From NCBI GenBank assembly GCA_003254925.1, contig QANZ01054569.1, positions 1 to 64,000 of the forward strand: a stretch of 64,000 bases of DNA. The letters are read 5' to 3'. This DNA is from Chamaecrista fasciculata. Its lineage: Eukaryota; Streptophyta; Magnoliopsida; Fabales; Fabaceae. A program made the position numbers and the translations under genes. Within the stretch, counting starts at the first letter, position 1, and the number at the start of each line of letters is the position of its first letter. Positions 34,701 to 46,549 of the stretch are shown piece after piece. Under the pieces are notes generated by a model that made no database searches, was not told where the DNA came from, and was given only the letters and a program-made list of their open reading frames with translations.

Positions 34701-37700
34701 AACCTATTTTTTTTCCCTAAATCTGATTTTAAAATCTAAAAAACTAAAACAGTTTAAAGTTGTTCTGAATTTTAAAAACATGTGTTAAAAAATGTGAGGT
34801 GGCACAATTGTAATTAGTTAGTTTTTATTGGGTGAAGACTTGAGAGTGGTTTTCATTTATTCTCTTGGCAAAAATTCAATTTTACGCAAGCTAAACATTT
34901 TATCTTTTCACTTAGGTCCTGTGAAGGAAGTTTTCATTTGATTTAGCAGTAGGAATATTTTTCCATGCAACTAACTCCCTGATTCATCTTTAGCAACTAA
35001 TTTTTCAAACATTAGTCTTTTGGTTTTAGTTTTTTAGAACAATTTTTAAAATTAGTTTATCAAACAGATTTTTTAATTTTGTTTTTGAAAACATGTTTTT
35101 AAAACTAATTTTAAGAATTATTCTAAAATATTGTTTTTTGAAAAATGGAGTCAAACAGGCCCTATATCTCTAGAAGACATTTCCCCTGTAGCCTAATGGC
35201 ATTGCTTGTCTCTAAACATTTTGTATTTTAATTGATAGGCCGTAGAGTTGGGGTTGAAGTTTTGTTATGTTGTAGAAGATTGGCAAGTTTTGCATTTACC
35301 AAACATTATTGGAAAAAAATTTTCGGCTAGGAGCATGACTACTTGGCACATGATGGTGTATTTTATATTTCCCCTAAGAATAAGGCCATGGAGATGTGTG
35401 CAACAATTTTTTTTGTAAGTAATGATTATTTTTCTCCGCTCTCAACCAAAATAGAAGTTTTGTTTTTTCCATTCTCTGATAGTATGGCATTCTATCTTTT
35501 CAGTTTCTATGATGATGATCAGAATGTTCACGTCGTTAATCTATATTCCTAAAGATTCGTTAACATTTTACACTAGTTGTCGACTAACTAACACAACCCT
35601 CCTCCTTTTTCCGGGCTTGGGACTGTCTATCCAAGCACAGGCAAGATTGCCCAATAGCTAGAGGTAGTGGAAGACCAAAGAAAACAATTGGAGAAACTAT
35701 TAGGAAGGATTTAATAATTAATAATCTAACCATAAAAATGTGTATAAATAGATCATGTTGGCGGTAATTGATCTATGTAGCCGACCCCACCTAGTGGGAA
35801 AAGGCTTTGGTGGTGGTGGTTGTTGTATGATCAGAATATGTGAGACTGTTCTTTGTGAAAACTTTACAGCCTCCTTAGTTGTTATTAGAGTTTGGTGGAA
35901 TCTGGAGTTGACTTTTAATTCCAATGTCACAGTTATGATATCTCCTTGGAATTTTCCGAGGTTATTCTTGGAGCAGAGAAAGAATTTGAGCTTTCCCATT
36001 TGGAAACCTGTGAAGTTTGCATTGGTACTGGAGCGAAGGTGGGCTCCAAGATGGGAATATGCTCAACCTGTGGAGGGAGGGGTCAGGTGATGAGGACGGA
36101 ACAAACACCTTTTGGAATGTTCTCACAGGTAATTTGAATTCTTTTCCTGATGAATCTGGAGATTATCCTTTCTAAGTCTTAATCTTGCATAGCATGCTAT
36201 GCTTAAGTGAGGAAAAAAATTCATCATAATTGTTACATGGTTTTTGAGATTTTTTTCAACTGACACAGATTGATTTTATTTAGAGCAAAATAACAATTTG
36301 GTCACCAAAAGATGTTATTGTTCTGTATTTGGTTTCTGTAAAATGCAAATATAAAATTTAGTCCTCCAAAGATACATTTCCAATCAATTTACTCATTTGT
36401 TAAATTTATTAGCCCTCATACGGATTTGATGAGTCTGCATTAATTATACACATGGATCTTTGGTCAAAAGGTGGCATTTTCTTTTTCTTCTGCTCCAAAT
36501 CAACACAACAAAACGTTTTTCTTCTAGAACAAGCCAAGAACAAATATTTAAGATAACCGAGAACTCACTCAAGCTTATTCCGTCCCATCACTAATAGCAA
36601 GTTGTAACTTGTTACTTGTTAAAACTCAGAACAAGCTACAGAACAATTAGTTCCAGGTTACCTCTACCTTGGGCATATTTGTCCAAGGATCAAACCCTAC
36701 AACAAACAAGGTCAGTTTGAATTAGATCGGATGACTAGTTTTCTTCACAGAAATGCTAAAACATTGAAAAAGAGACTCCAAGCATAAAAATTATTCTTTC
36801 TCCATTGAAAATACGTCCAACTACAGTTTGCTTGAAACATTAACAGTGTCAAGTCATCAATGAAATTCATCATAAAGGAAGAACCTAAAAATTATAATAA
36901 TAACAATCCATCAATGGCTATAAAATATGTCATTAATATATTATAACATATATAATTAATATATAATTTTTATTTTAACCAGTTTGACTGAAATCCAAAC
37001 CTAACCGGTTTAATTGATATTTAGAAATCTTCGTCTAATTAATTCAATAAAATAGTTGGTTTTAATCTGATTGGTTCAGTTGGATTCAATTGGGACTGGA
37101 TTTGATCACCCTAGTTTCTTGCTGAGAAGTTTCTGTGTTGTGCAGAGATAATGCATTTCCCATTCAATTGAAATTAAAAGTTTTATGCTGTTTTTTATTA
37201 TTTTGATGGCTTGTTTAACTTTCTCATCTTATTGATTTTGGGATTGGTTGATTTTTCTTTTCATCACCTGCACACATTACTTTATTTTCATTATGCATAT
37301 AATTTGTTACATAAAGCGCATATGGGATCTTAACATTTTAGCTTTCAAAACATAATTCCTTTTCCCTGCTTGAATGTTATTTTCCAACCTTTGTTGCAAA
37401 ATTAGGTTTCAGTATGTCCAAAATGTGGAGGAGATGGTGAAGTCATATCCGAATATTGTAGTAAATGCAGTGGGAAAGGACTTCTGCGGGTTAAGAAAAA
37501 CATTAGAGTTAAAGTTCCTCCTGGAGTGAGCTCAGGCAGTATATTGAGAGTTGCTGGAGAGGGTGATGCTGGGCCAAGAGGGTATGCTTTTTTTATGATT
37601 TTATTTTGTGTCCAACATGAAACACTTCTTTACTATCAATTAATATTTGTTTTCCCTGTAATATGAGAGGAGGTTTTGTAAGAAAAAAGAATATAAAGAG

Positions 37701-40700
37701 AAAGAAAGATTAAATATATGTAGACTATACAGAAACGTAGGAAGAATTGTTGTCCCTTACAATATCAAGCAAACTGCTGCAACCCATGGCGCATAGGGAT
37801 TGTGTTTAAAGAAGATTGCAACAATTAATAAGACTTTCTTCTCATTACTTTAATGGGATTATAGGATTTCAATAAAAAGAACATGTTTTAAGTTTTTGGG
37901 AGCACAGCCTAGCAGCATCCAATGCCACAGCAAAATGCCAACTCTTATGTGTTGCACACATCAAGATTCTAAGCCTTTGGTGTTGCTGCCATGTTAGTCA
38001 TACTGTCATAATGATATCCCTTTTCCCTTCCCTTTTCTTTTATGTTTCAAATTACATTTTAAAAATGTGTTGTGTATTATCTTGCAATTTGTGCATACAT
38101 ACAGACATGAACTCAGCTCTATCATACTTGGGAACTTATTGACTCTTATTCTGCTTTATGAACTTTGTTGGGAGGTATGCTGGAGAATATCTAATCTATA
38201 GATAAAAGTTGCTCACTTTTTATGGCACTAGGCTACAAGATGCTTTGTTTCAGTAAATTAGAATATGACTTAAATGAAGTATGACAAAAAAGAGTTGGAA
38301 ACAAGTGTTTTTAATATCTTTAAAAAATTGAAAATAATACAAAAGACATGAGAGATGAGGAAACTGCTCATAAAATCTCTCTTACTATAAAGGCAATTTG
38401 ATGGATACCAAAATGTTATTTATTGTTCAGAAAGTCACAAGTTCTTTTTCAAGTTCTTTCTCAACAAAAGACAACTAGTGATTATTTCCTGTTAACTGGT
38501 TTACTTGAGGTTTGGCACCCAAGTTATACTTATATAGCGTAGTGCTCAGGTACATATTTTGGAAATAGCTGTTAATCTCTATCTTCTTGTTATAGCAGGG
38601 GCCCTCCTGGAGATCTTTATGTGTATATTGATGTGGAAGAAATACCTGGAATTCAAAGAGATGGCATTAATTTCTACTCTACAGTAACAATCAGTTACCT
38701 AGACGCCTTACTAGGGACCATTGTGAAGGTGAACTATTTTAGTCAGAATTTATGCTTCTATAACTTCAGTTTTGTTTTTCAATCTGATACCTATATTGAG
38801 AGGAGTTACTCCTTCCCGGATAATGTCAGAGCATTATATGGTATTCCTTTTACAATTAGGTCTATGTATACCAATTGAGATACAATTAAAAGCCAAATTA
38901 GTAAAGTTGAAAAAAAATATTATTAAGAGTTTGTATAAAAATTTGGTCAAAACCTCATATTGATCCCTAAAGTATAGGGTGAATTCTGTTTTGGTGTGTA
39001 AAGTTTTTTTGTTCCATTTTGGTCTTTATAAGTTTTTTACTTGGTCCACTGTTAGTCCTTGGACAAATTCCGTCCAAGTTCCACTAATAAATATGACATG
39101 GACATCTGAGATATTTGTTTCTCTCTTTGACAAATCAATTTTAATGACATCTATGAGAGAGAAACGATCTAGCTAAAATATCCAGGTTATATTTTAAGGT
39201 GGAACTTGGGAAGAAATTTGCCTTGGCGCAACGGTAAGGTTGCTGGCTGGTGACTAAGAGGTTACGGACTCACGGGTTCAAAACCTGGAAATAGCCTCTC
39301 TGCAAAGCAGGGGTAAGACTGCGTACATTTTGACCCTCCTCAGACCCCACCTAGTGGGAGCCTCGTGCACCGGGCCGCCCTTATTTTATTTATATTTTAA
39401 GGTGGAACTTGGGACGAAATTTGCCCGGAGACTAACAATGGAACAAGTAGAAAACTATAAAGACCAAAACGGAACGAAAGAATATTAGGGACCAAAATGG
39501 AATTCACTCTATATTTTAGGGACCAATATGAGGTTTTGACCTAAAAAATATCTTTGCAAACAATCCATAACAAAATAGCCGGTTGCTAATTATGATGATG
39601 ATGGTTGGGCCCATGAACACCCCTAGATGATGGTTCAAGTAAAGCTTAATCAATGTACTGAGTACTGACTGCTAATTAATAGGTAATCGCTTAGTGCAGC
39701 TAAAGCTAGGAAAATTATTACACATCTCTCACTCTGATAGTTGGTCTAAGGGCCACCAAGTTCCTAGACTTTAAGAATGATATGCTCAGATTATATGTTT
39801 ATGTTAATATTATGACTTTAAGCTATCAATTAATTGATTCTTTAGCCCCTGAACAGGTAAAAACAGTCGAAGGCAATTCTGAGCTACAAATACCTCCTGG
39901 TACCCAGCCTGGAGATGTCCTTGTCCTTGCAAGGAAAGGTGCACCGAAATTAAACAAACCATCAATTCGTGGTGATCACTTATTTACAGTTAAAGTAACG
40001 ATACCAAAACGTGTCAGGTAATGGATCATTTTAAAATTTTGGTTTCCATTTAAAGCTCTTTCTTTATATGAGTTGTTTATTGTTCCTATCTTGTGATTGT
40101 TGGTAGTCTGATGTGAGTTTTCCTCTTTGCTTATTCAGCTTAAAGGAACGTGAGCTGCTTGAAGAACTTGCCTTGCTAGGCAACAACACACCAAGCAACC
40201 CTGCAAAACCACGTCCTAGAACCCAATCTTCTAGTAGGTGGTTTCTAATGTTTGCAACTTATTTGCATGCTTTCTCCAAACAGTGTATGGAAGTAATGAG
40301 TTATTTGGGTGTGAAAATGGATGTGGTTTGAAATGGGTCTTACTTTTGTCATATTTGCATGTTGGAATAGAGAACTTTCATAAGCCAATGATATTTTGAG
40401 TTGTGAACCATGATATTACCTTTTTGCAGGAGGAAGTACTGAAGGTCCTATGTCTCAAACTGCGGGAAGTCCAGCAGCAACAGGTGGAGAAGAAACTCAG
40501 CAATCGGAAGATCAAAATGATGTATGGAAGAAGTTGACGGATTTTGCTGGGTAAATAGTTTTCTCTCCCATAGTTTCTCTATTTACTTTATGTTTCATCA
40601 ATTTAAGGAGTGCCTGAAATAATAATTTTGGGAAACTTAGATGCTGCAACAATTATTGATTAAGCGAAGTATTCTGATAATATGTTGATAGTTTACATGA

Positions 40701-41725
40701 ACTAGATGTAGATCCTTATTTTTTGCTCTATCCCTACTCTTTAGGTCACGTACCTCCTATATAACCCAAAAGTAAAAGAAAAAGAATTCAGTTTTAATTG
40801 AGCAGAACTAGCAGCACATCTTAAAGGGACTCATAAACATGCTATTAGGTCGTTTAATCATAGGTTATGGAGTATACCTATAGTTTTATGCACTCTTGCT
40901 TTTTTTCGCGTGGAATAGGATCAGAGCTCAAGCATTTTAGTTATGATTCCCCTTTAGTCTTCTAAGCCAAAGCTCATCTGTTTCTTTAGCAATGAAATGA
41001 TACAACAGATTTGAGCCTCCTACGTATCCTCTCAGCCCTTATCTGTTAACTATTTACTCAGTATACTTATTTTTTAGTTCTTAAATTTGTCCCAAAATTT
41101 TGTTTTAGTTCTTGAATATTGAAAATACACATTTTTTTTTTTGTAATGTCATGGGTTTCCCCTGCCTATCCGTGTAACGGTCTAAGCGAAGACTAATCTC
41201 ATTCGGGCTACAGAGACGAAATGGTGAGCCGTCCCAACAATGTCGATTCTAAGGATCGAACCTAGGTCCTCTCACCTAGGGTGTAGCTCGCCAACCACTA
41301 CACCAAACACTTGTTAGTTGAAAATACATGTTTTAGTCTCTGATTTTATTATAAATATCAACTATTTAGTCATTACAAATAACTTTTCAGAGACTAGCTA
41401 ATCAACACTTTCAAAAAATCAAGGACTAAATATGTATTTCTAATATTCAAGAACTTAATTTAAATTATAGGACAAATTGAAGGACCAAAAAATAGATTGT
41501 CTTGGAAAAGAAAAGTAATGAACTGGTTTTATCTTTCCTAATAGATAGTTGTAAGTGTTATCAGTTTATTCATTCATGGGGTTGCTATAAATTGTCATTT
41601 TGTTTGTCTTTTTATCAGTCTCACTGGTTTTTCGTGTGCAAACTTTCGAGTCAACTGACAAAGATTGCTGAACATGCAGGTCTGTCGCTAATGGAGCTTT
41701 GAAGTGGCTGAAAGATAATCTCTAG
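31781..41725 (+). CDS. Chloroplast type-I DnaJ (J-protein, DJA5/DJA6-like)
   Basis: Eleven exons: 31781-32017, 32507-32575, 33906-33998, 34151-34272, 35933-36128, 37406-37581, 38599-38728, 39857-40017, 40139-40233, 40430-40550 and 41680-41725. Phases close exactly, giving 481 aa. Residues 1 to about 50 are Ser/Thr-rich and basic, a plastid transit peptide. The J domain starts at DYYATLGV (53) with HPD at 81-83. A Gly/Phe-rich stretch follows, then a cysteine-rich zinc region from 200 with all four CxxCxGxG repeats ([32 protein letters not shown]), then the C-terminal substrate-binding domains ([14 protein letters not shown]). Such proteins stimulate plastid Hsp70; Arabidopsis DJA5 and DJA6 are reported to help plastid iron-sulfur cluster assembly. 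The gene is swollen to 10 kb by intronic SINE, LINE and foldback insertions. Exon 7 has a NAGNAG acceptor. Confidence 0.93.
32340..32455. mobile_element. Foldback arm remnant in DnaJ intron 1
   Basis: AAATTTTAGGGACAAAACTG and AGTTTGAGGATCAAAAAG resemble the right arm of the 17954-18318 family. No left arm or ends visible. Confidence 0.45.
34650..35162. mobile_element. Foldback MITE in DnaJ intron 4
   Basis: GGACCTGTTTGATTCCC at the left pairs with GGAGTCAAACAGGCCC at the right; the inner AT-rich arms (TTTTTAAAATT and complement) continue the inversion. No target duplication found. Confidence 0.65.
35620..35822 (+). mobile_element. 3' end of an RTE-type LINE in DnaJ intron 4
   Basis: One frame reads [16 protein letters not shown], the conserved tail of plant RTE LINE polymerases, followed by GTAGCCGACCCCACCTAGTG and GGGAAAAGGCTTTGG with a GGT/GTT repeat tail. 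This 3' signature is typical of the family (memory). Only about 200 bases remain, ending 110 bases before exon 5. Confidence 0.7.
36285..36415. mobile_element. Foldback arm remnant in DnaJ intron 5
   Basis: ACAATTTGGTCACCAAAAGA and ATTTAGTCCTCCAAAGATAC look like one arm of a TTTGGTCC-type foldback. No opposite arm was found. Confidence 0.4.
38947..39535. mobile_element. Foldback element in DnaJ intron 7, hosting a SINE
   Basis: GGTCAAAACCTCATATTGAT at the left pairs with AATATGAGGTTTTGACC at the right; GTCCACTGTTAGTCC pairs with GGAGACTAACAATGGAAC. Target duplication not clear. The SINE at 39223-39388 lies inside. Confidence 0.75.
39223..39388 (+). mobile_element. Full-length Au-type SINE with a 35-bp flanking repeat
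   Basis: TGGCGCAACGGTAAGGTTG (A box region) and GGGTTCAAAACCTGG (B box) are followed by the body ATAGCCTCTCTGCAAAGCAG and GTGCACCGGGCCGCCC, ending in a T-rich tail, as in plant Au SINEs. Flanks 39188-39222 and 39391-39425 are 35-base direct repeats differing at one base. Confidence 0.85.
41066..41500. mobile_element. Foldback MITE in DnaJ intron 10, interrupted by a SINE
   Basis: TTTTTTAGTTCTTAAATTTG at the left pairs with CAAATTGAAGGACCAAAAAA at the right. Same family as 15357-15612. The SINE at 41130-41317 splits its left arm. Confidence 0.7.
41130..41317 (-). mobile_element. tRNA-derived SINE nested in a foldback
   Basis: 11-bp target duplication TTGAAAATACA at 41119-41129 and 41318-41328. 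On the minus strand: A box in TGGTGTAGTGGTTGGCG, B box GGTTCGATCC; the T run at 41132-41142 is the A tail. The family differs from the Au-type copies. Confidence 0.82.
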
Positions 41726-42735
41726 TCTGAAGGTTTTTATAAGGTGGTTCAGACTCCAGAGTTTTTAGGATGCATTTTATCTAGTTGAGCTAGATTTTAT
41801 ATCCAGAAGCTAATAAAAACAAGAGGGGCTATGCAGAAATTTCAACCACATGCTTGAACTGAAAATTGTCGGCATTCTACTAAAAAATAAAATAGAGGGA
41901 TGAAGATTCTTTTAATTGTTTTAACTGTAAATTTTGGCAGGAGGTGGTGTATATACTGATTTACTCCTTCAAGGATTCTAGTTGTATTAGGGGAATCTGT
42001 GTATATTTTATGGGAAGTTTAGGCTGTTTATGTGAATCACTCGGAACTAATTGGGTTTAAATGATTCCATATGGTTAATTAAGCTATAAATCCCTTCTAT
42101 AAAACACCTTGAGTTGACTGGATTTTCTAAGTTGGGCTAATAATTGAATGGAGAAAAATTTAGGGAAGTCCTTCATCTTTGTTTAAAGTTTTTGTCAATC
42201 ACAAAATTGATTTATATTCTCCTTCTTTAATAATTGGTTATTCAAAAAGTTACATTTAATAATACCTTTTTGTTATAATTAGTTATGTATAAAATTTTGT
42301 CATAAGTATATATAACAAACATATGAAGAATTCTTTACCAAAAAAAAAAAAAAACATATGAAGAATTTATTTAAGTATAGAATCTTAATTCAAAATATAC
42401 TCAAAGGAGACGGATAGTAAACATCTCTTCATTTAATTTTTTTTTTTAAAGTTTAGCGACGCAAAATTATACTAGTAATACTCGAGAAGATATACATACT
42501 ATACAGGATACACATTCCTATATAAAAGTTGAATGCTGCAATATATATCATGCTGTTTTCCGGGTTAACAAGGAAAACAAATGCCGTTCAAAGTAAAATA
42601 CAGAAGATTTGAATAATATGTCCAAAGATCTCAGGATTCTTTTCATGAACTAATAGAGAAAGTGCATGTGGTTTTCGTTATAATATTTCAATCAGAAATC
42701 TTTTTTATTTATGATTAATTACACAGAAAAAGAGT
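41726..42735. other. DnaJ 3' region and intergenic DNA
   Basis: The first 300 bases probably include the DnaJ 3' UTR. After that AT-rich sequence with an A tract near 42340; no gene or repeat supported. Confidence 0.45.
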
Positions 42736-42939
42736 ATCTTTGGTTTGCACACTTAACAGTAAGTGCACTTGTGGTTTTGTCCCGTCAAGTTTAATAAAAA
42801 ATGTCACGTGTGGCTTACGTGCTGCTGACGTGGCTCAATTTAAGCCATCAATTTTTACTGTATATTAGCTCTCAATTTCTATTGTATTTTAGGCGTTGAT
42901 TTCTCTTGCATCTTAGCCGTCGATTTCTACACTCATTTT

Positions 42940-43137
42940 TTGGTAACAAAAAGTTTAGGTGAGTTGGACCCTGAGAGCTCATCAAGGTCAGGACAGACCT
43001 CCAGGCTCTATGAGCGCTTACAGAAATACTTACAAATCACCTACCAACAAGACTCTCACATCCGCAGTGGGAATCAAATTCACGACCTTGTGGGTTATGA
43101 GTTTTTACCAATTGGGCCAACCTTTGTTGGCTTCAAA
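42940..43137 (-). mobile_element. tRNA-like SINE inside the nested foldback
   Basis: 11-bp target duplication ACACTCATTTT at 42929-42939 and 43138-43148. On the minus strand a tRNA-like head (GGTTGGCCCAATTGGTAAAA, then GTGAATTTGATTCCC) is followed by a body with GCGCTCATAGAGCCTGGAGG. Confidence 0.72.
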
Positions 43138-43760
43138 ACACTCATTTTGATCTTCAAACTATGGGGCAAGTTTTATTTTGATCATAAAACTATTTTTTGT
43201 TCTATTTTTGTCCTCAAACTTTCACATTTATTATGTTTTGATCCCCAAAATGTGATCTTATCGGGTTTTCACTATTATTCTTAGTAATAAATTAGAGATA
43301 AAAATCAATTACAATTTTATCTTCAATTTGTGACTAAGAATGAATATTTTTCGTCCTCTCTTTTCCAACTCACTTATTATTAAATATATATATTTAGAAG
43401 TATATATATTTAGAATATTATTTCTAAATTTTTTATATAAATTTATATATATTATATAAATTTTTATTTATTATATATATAATAATAATTCTATTTATTT
43501 ATTAATATTGATTTATTATTGATTCATATTCTATAGTTTATAGTTTATCTTCAATTTGTGACTAAAAATGAACATGTATGAAAGAGAAATGATTCATCTC
43601 AACTGTTCAAGTTAAAAATGACGGCATAAATCATATAAAATGATATTTTCGGGACCAAAAATGAAACAAATGTGAAAGTCTGAGAACCAAAACGGAACAA
43701 AAGATAATTTTATGACCAAAATGAAACTTAGCCGATAGTTTGAGGACCAAAATTTGACTT
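43138..43760. mobile_element. Inner foldback element
   Basis: TTTTGATCTTCAAACTATGG and TGTCCTCAAACTTTCACATT at the left pair with CGATAGTTTGAGGACCAAAA and AATGTGAAAGTCTGAG at the right. The core is very AT-rich. Confidence 0.65.
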
Positions 43761-44195
43761 CTTACTAAATCACATAAGTGACACGTGACATGTACCGTTA
43801 AGAATTGACGAAACAAAACTACAAGTACTCAAACTTCTATCGGTGCAAACTTCAAGTACCAAAAGTAACACATTTTGAACCACACAGCACCAAAGTGAAA
43901 TCGGACTAAACCACGTATACGTTTACATAATTTACCCAAAAAAATGTCTCTAATACTCTCTATCATGGTCATAAGAAAAACTTGTCTCGTATCATTTGTA
44001 AATTTTATACAAGTTCAGTTCATAAATAGTAAGGCATGACAGAAACTACTCTCATCGACTTTCAAGTCTCATTGCATCTATAATTCTACTACAAAAACCT
44101 GTGGAGAAGAACGTTTTGCAGTAGTAGTCAATCAATAATGACCTTCATAATAAAATGCATTGAATCCCAGATGAAGTAAGAAGCAAAATAAGTTG

Positions 44196-45505
44196 CTAAT
44201 CAGCTCTATTATCTAAGCTACTTTCCCTGATCAAAAGAAAAACAGCAACAATGACAGGAGTGAGTATCATAATCAAAGCTTGCACAATGTTGGGTGTGGT
44301 TATCACTGGGAATATTGCACTTCCATACTTGATTGCTGCTCCACCCACAACAGAAGCCACCAACAATTGTGAAACATACCCCAAATCCTCCTATTTTCAC
44401 CACACACAATAATAGCTTTAATTACTCAGTAATCATTAAACACTTCATACTCCTTTCATCAGGACCTTTTTAAGTTTTGTAAGAAATTACATTTTTTATC
44501 CCCTCAAATAGTGTCTAATTTTACAAAGTTAGCACAAAAACTTTGAAATGTAACACAACAATCTCTAGTCCTTGAATTTTACACCACCGTCAACTTTTGG
44601 TCCCTGAATTATAGAAAAATACGAATCAGTCTTTGAATTTTACAGCATCGTCAACTTTTTGGTCCCTGAATTGTAGGAAAATACAAATCAGTCCCTAAAT
44701 TTTACACCACTGTCAACATTTTGGTCCCTGAGTTGTTAACTATTGTGGATCTTTACACCACAGTCAGAGACCAAAAGGTTGACTGTGGTGTAAAATCTAG
44801 GGACTGATTCGTATTTTCCTACAATTCAGGAACCAAAAGGTTAACGGTGGTGTAAAATTCAGGGACTAATTCGTATTTTTCTATAACTCAGGGACCAAAA
44901 AATTGAAAGTAGTATAAAATTCAAGGACTAATTCGTATTTTATTATAATTCAAGGACTAAATCATTGTGATAATTTAAGGAAAAAAAGTAAATTTTCTTA
45001 AGAATTAATGAGTGTACAAGACCAAATTGTCAACTCAATGGTTATCTTTCATGATAAAATTCTTAGTGTACTCATAATTTACTATTAACTTTACTAATTT
45101 GATTATACTTTAGTTAAATGGATAAAAAAAAAATATATAATTCCCCTTTCATTTTTAGACACTCAGTTCAAAACCTAAACCTGAGAAGAACACTGATATC
45201 AGAATTGAAAAGCGAAGTAAAGTTGAGAAAGAAAGCGAGAAAGAAAAAAGTGTATTACTATTTACCTTGGCAATGAAATCGCCGCCAGTGCTGTTTCTGA
45301 AGGAGTTTTCTTCTTCTGCTTCGTCACTATCTCTCGCTCGAGTAGCAAAGGACCTGCTATTATGTGACGACGTCGTTGCAGAGAAGCAGATAGGGTTTTT
45401 GTAAACGAAGCTCGTAATTCCGAAAAACTTGGTTGTGGGGATAACCCTTCTTGAGAAGCTGAAGCTCCAAGCTGCAATATTGGAAGGTGAAGAAGAGACC
45501 GCCAT
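44196..45505 (-). CDS. Small plastid-type membrane protein, function unknown
   Basis: Two exons on the minus strand, 45505-45266 and 44387-44196, give 143 aa. The first 80 residues are rich in Ser, Thr and Arg and poor in acidic residues until about 58 (MAVSSSPSNIAAWSFSF, later SFATRARDSDEAEEEN), as in a chloroplast transit peptide. Two hydrophobic segments follow: about 87-106 (QLLVASVVGGAAIKYGSAIF) and 114-133 (IVQALIMILTPVIVAVFLLI), then a short polar tail. A thylakoid or envelope location is inferred. I do not recognise a named family. The single 878-base intron contains a foldback element (about 44478-45002) that makes up over half of it. An acceptor three bases upstream would add one Glu. 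Confidence 0.75.
44478..45002. mobile_element. Foldback with tandem subrepeats in the plastid membrane protein intron
   Basis: Left arm has three subrepeats of about 62 bases containing TTTTACACCACCGTCAAC and TTGGTCCCTGAATT; the right arm has the complementary series (AATTCAGGGACCAAAAG-like). Centre near 44760. About 525 bases; target duplication unclear. Confidence 0.75.
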
Positions 45506-45750
45506 ATCTCTTTAGCTTTAGCTAGCAAATGTGAGATGGAAGAACAATAACAGAAACAACACGGTCTTCGACGTCGTCGTTTCGTGCAATCCCAAATTCT
45601 TCTTAAAATTTTGGCTAAAATTTTAAAAAACTATGACTAAATTTAATAGTCTGAGATTAAAATAAAATATTTGGTAAACATTTTATATTAACATTTATAA
45701 ACAAATAAGATCAAAACAAACATTAGAGCATCCTTTGACCAAAGAAAATT

Positions 45751-46287
45751 GGTTAAAGGGTTATTTTAATCCTAAATGTATGTTTTAATGTTCATTTTGT
45801 TCTATTATATTTCAAAATGTTCAAATTGATCTAAATGTTGACAAAATATTTTATTTTGGTCCCAAACTATTGAATTCAACTCGTTTCAAGTTTAAACGTG
45901 ATGAGTTTAGAGCTACATATTATTCTCAAAGAGTAGTTTTTTTATCCAGTTGGGGCTGTCCGCAAACGAAGTCAAATCGGTCATAAAAATAGATCGCTCG
46001 TTTTTTATCAAACAAGTAAAATTGATCATATCTCTCTCATTTTAAATTCAAATATGACGAATTTAGAGCTACAAGTTCCTCTTGACAAGTCATTTGAACT
46101 TGAAATGAGAGACTAGAGAAATATGACCAAATTTAATAGTTTGGGACTAAAATGAAATATTTTATCAATGTTTAGGACCAAAATAAAATATTTTATCAAC
46201 ATTTAAGACCAATTTGAATATTTTGAAACATAAAATGCCAAAATAAACATTAAAACATATATTTTGGACCAAAATTATCCTTTCACC
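45751..46287. mobile_element. Foldback element, TTAAAGGG-type family, copy 1
   Basis: Termini GGTTAAAGGGTTATTTTAAT and CCAAAATTATCCTTTCACC. Flanks AAGAAAATT and AATAAAATT match at 8 of 9 bases, suggesting a decayed 9-bp target duplication. Internal block GTTTAAACGTGATGAGTTTA and ACAAGTTCCTCTTGACAAGT is shared with copy 2. Confidence 0.75.
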
Positions 46288-46549
46288 AATAAAATTTTAT
46301 TCAAATATATTTCTTTTCTTCAAAAATAGAACATTTCATTTATCATAGAAATGACACAAAAGCCTTATAAGCAGGAGATACAACTATGACTCAGTTATAA
46401 AAATTCTGAATGATTATAAGTGTTGTTTGAGTTTTATCTAATATATATTTCCTAATTGTTTATAAAAAAAAACAATAAAACAAGCCAATAACTCCATAAA
46501 AGATATTACAAAAGAGAATGAAATAAAACTTAAAGCAACACATTGAAAA

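Larger units (their letters stand above)
42738..43893. mobile_element. Nested foldback: outer inverted repeat
   Basis: Left TGTGGTTTTGTCCCGTCAAG with AATGTCACGTGTG pairs with the right ACACGTGACATGTACCGTTA and GACGAAACAAAACTAC. Edges are approximate. Inside lie a SINE and a second foldback. Confidence 0.6.

Noticed and set aside
36950-37110. GGTTTAATTG and CCAAACCTAACCGG-like patch as another hAT MITE
   Set aside because: No terminal repeats or target duplication could be found.
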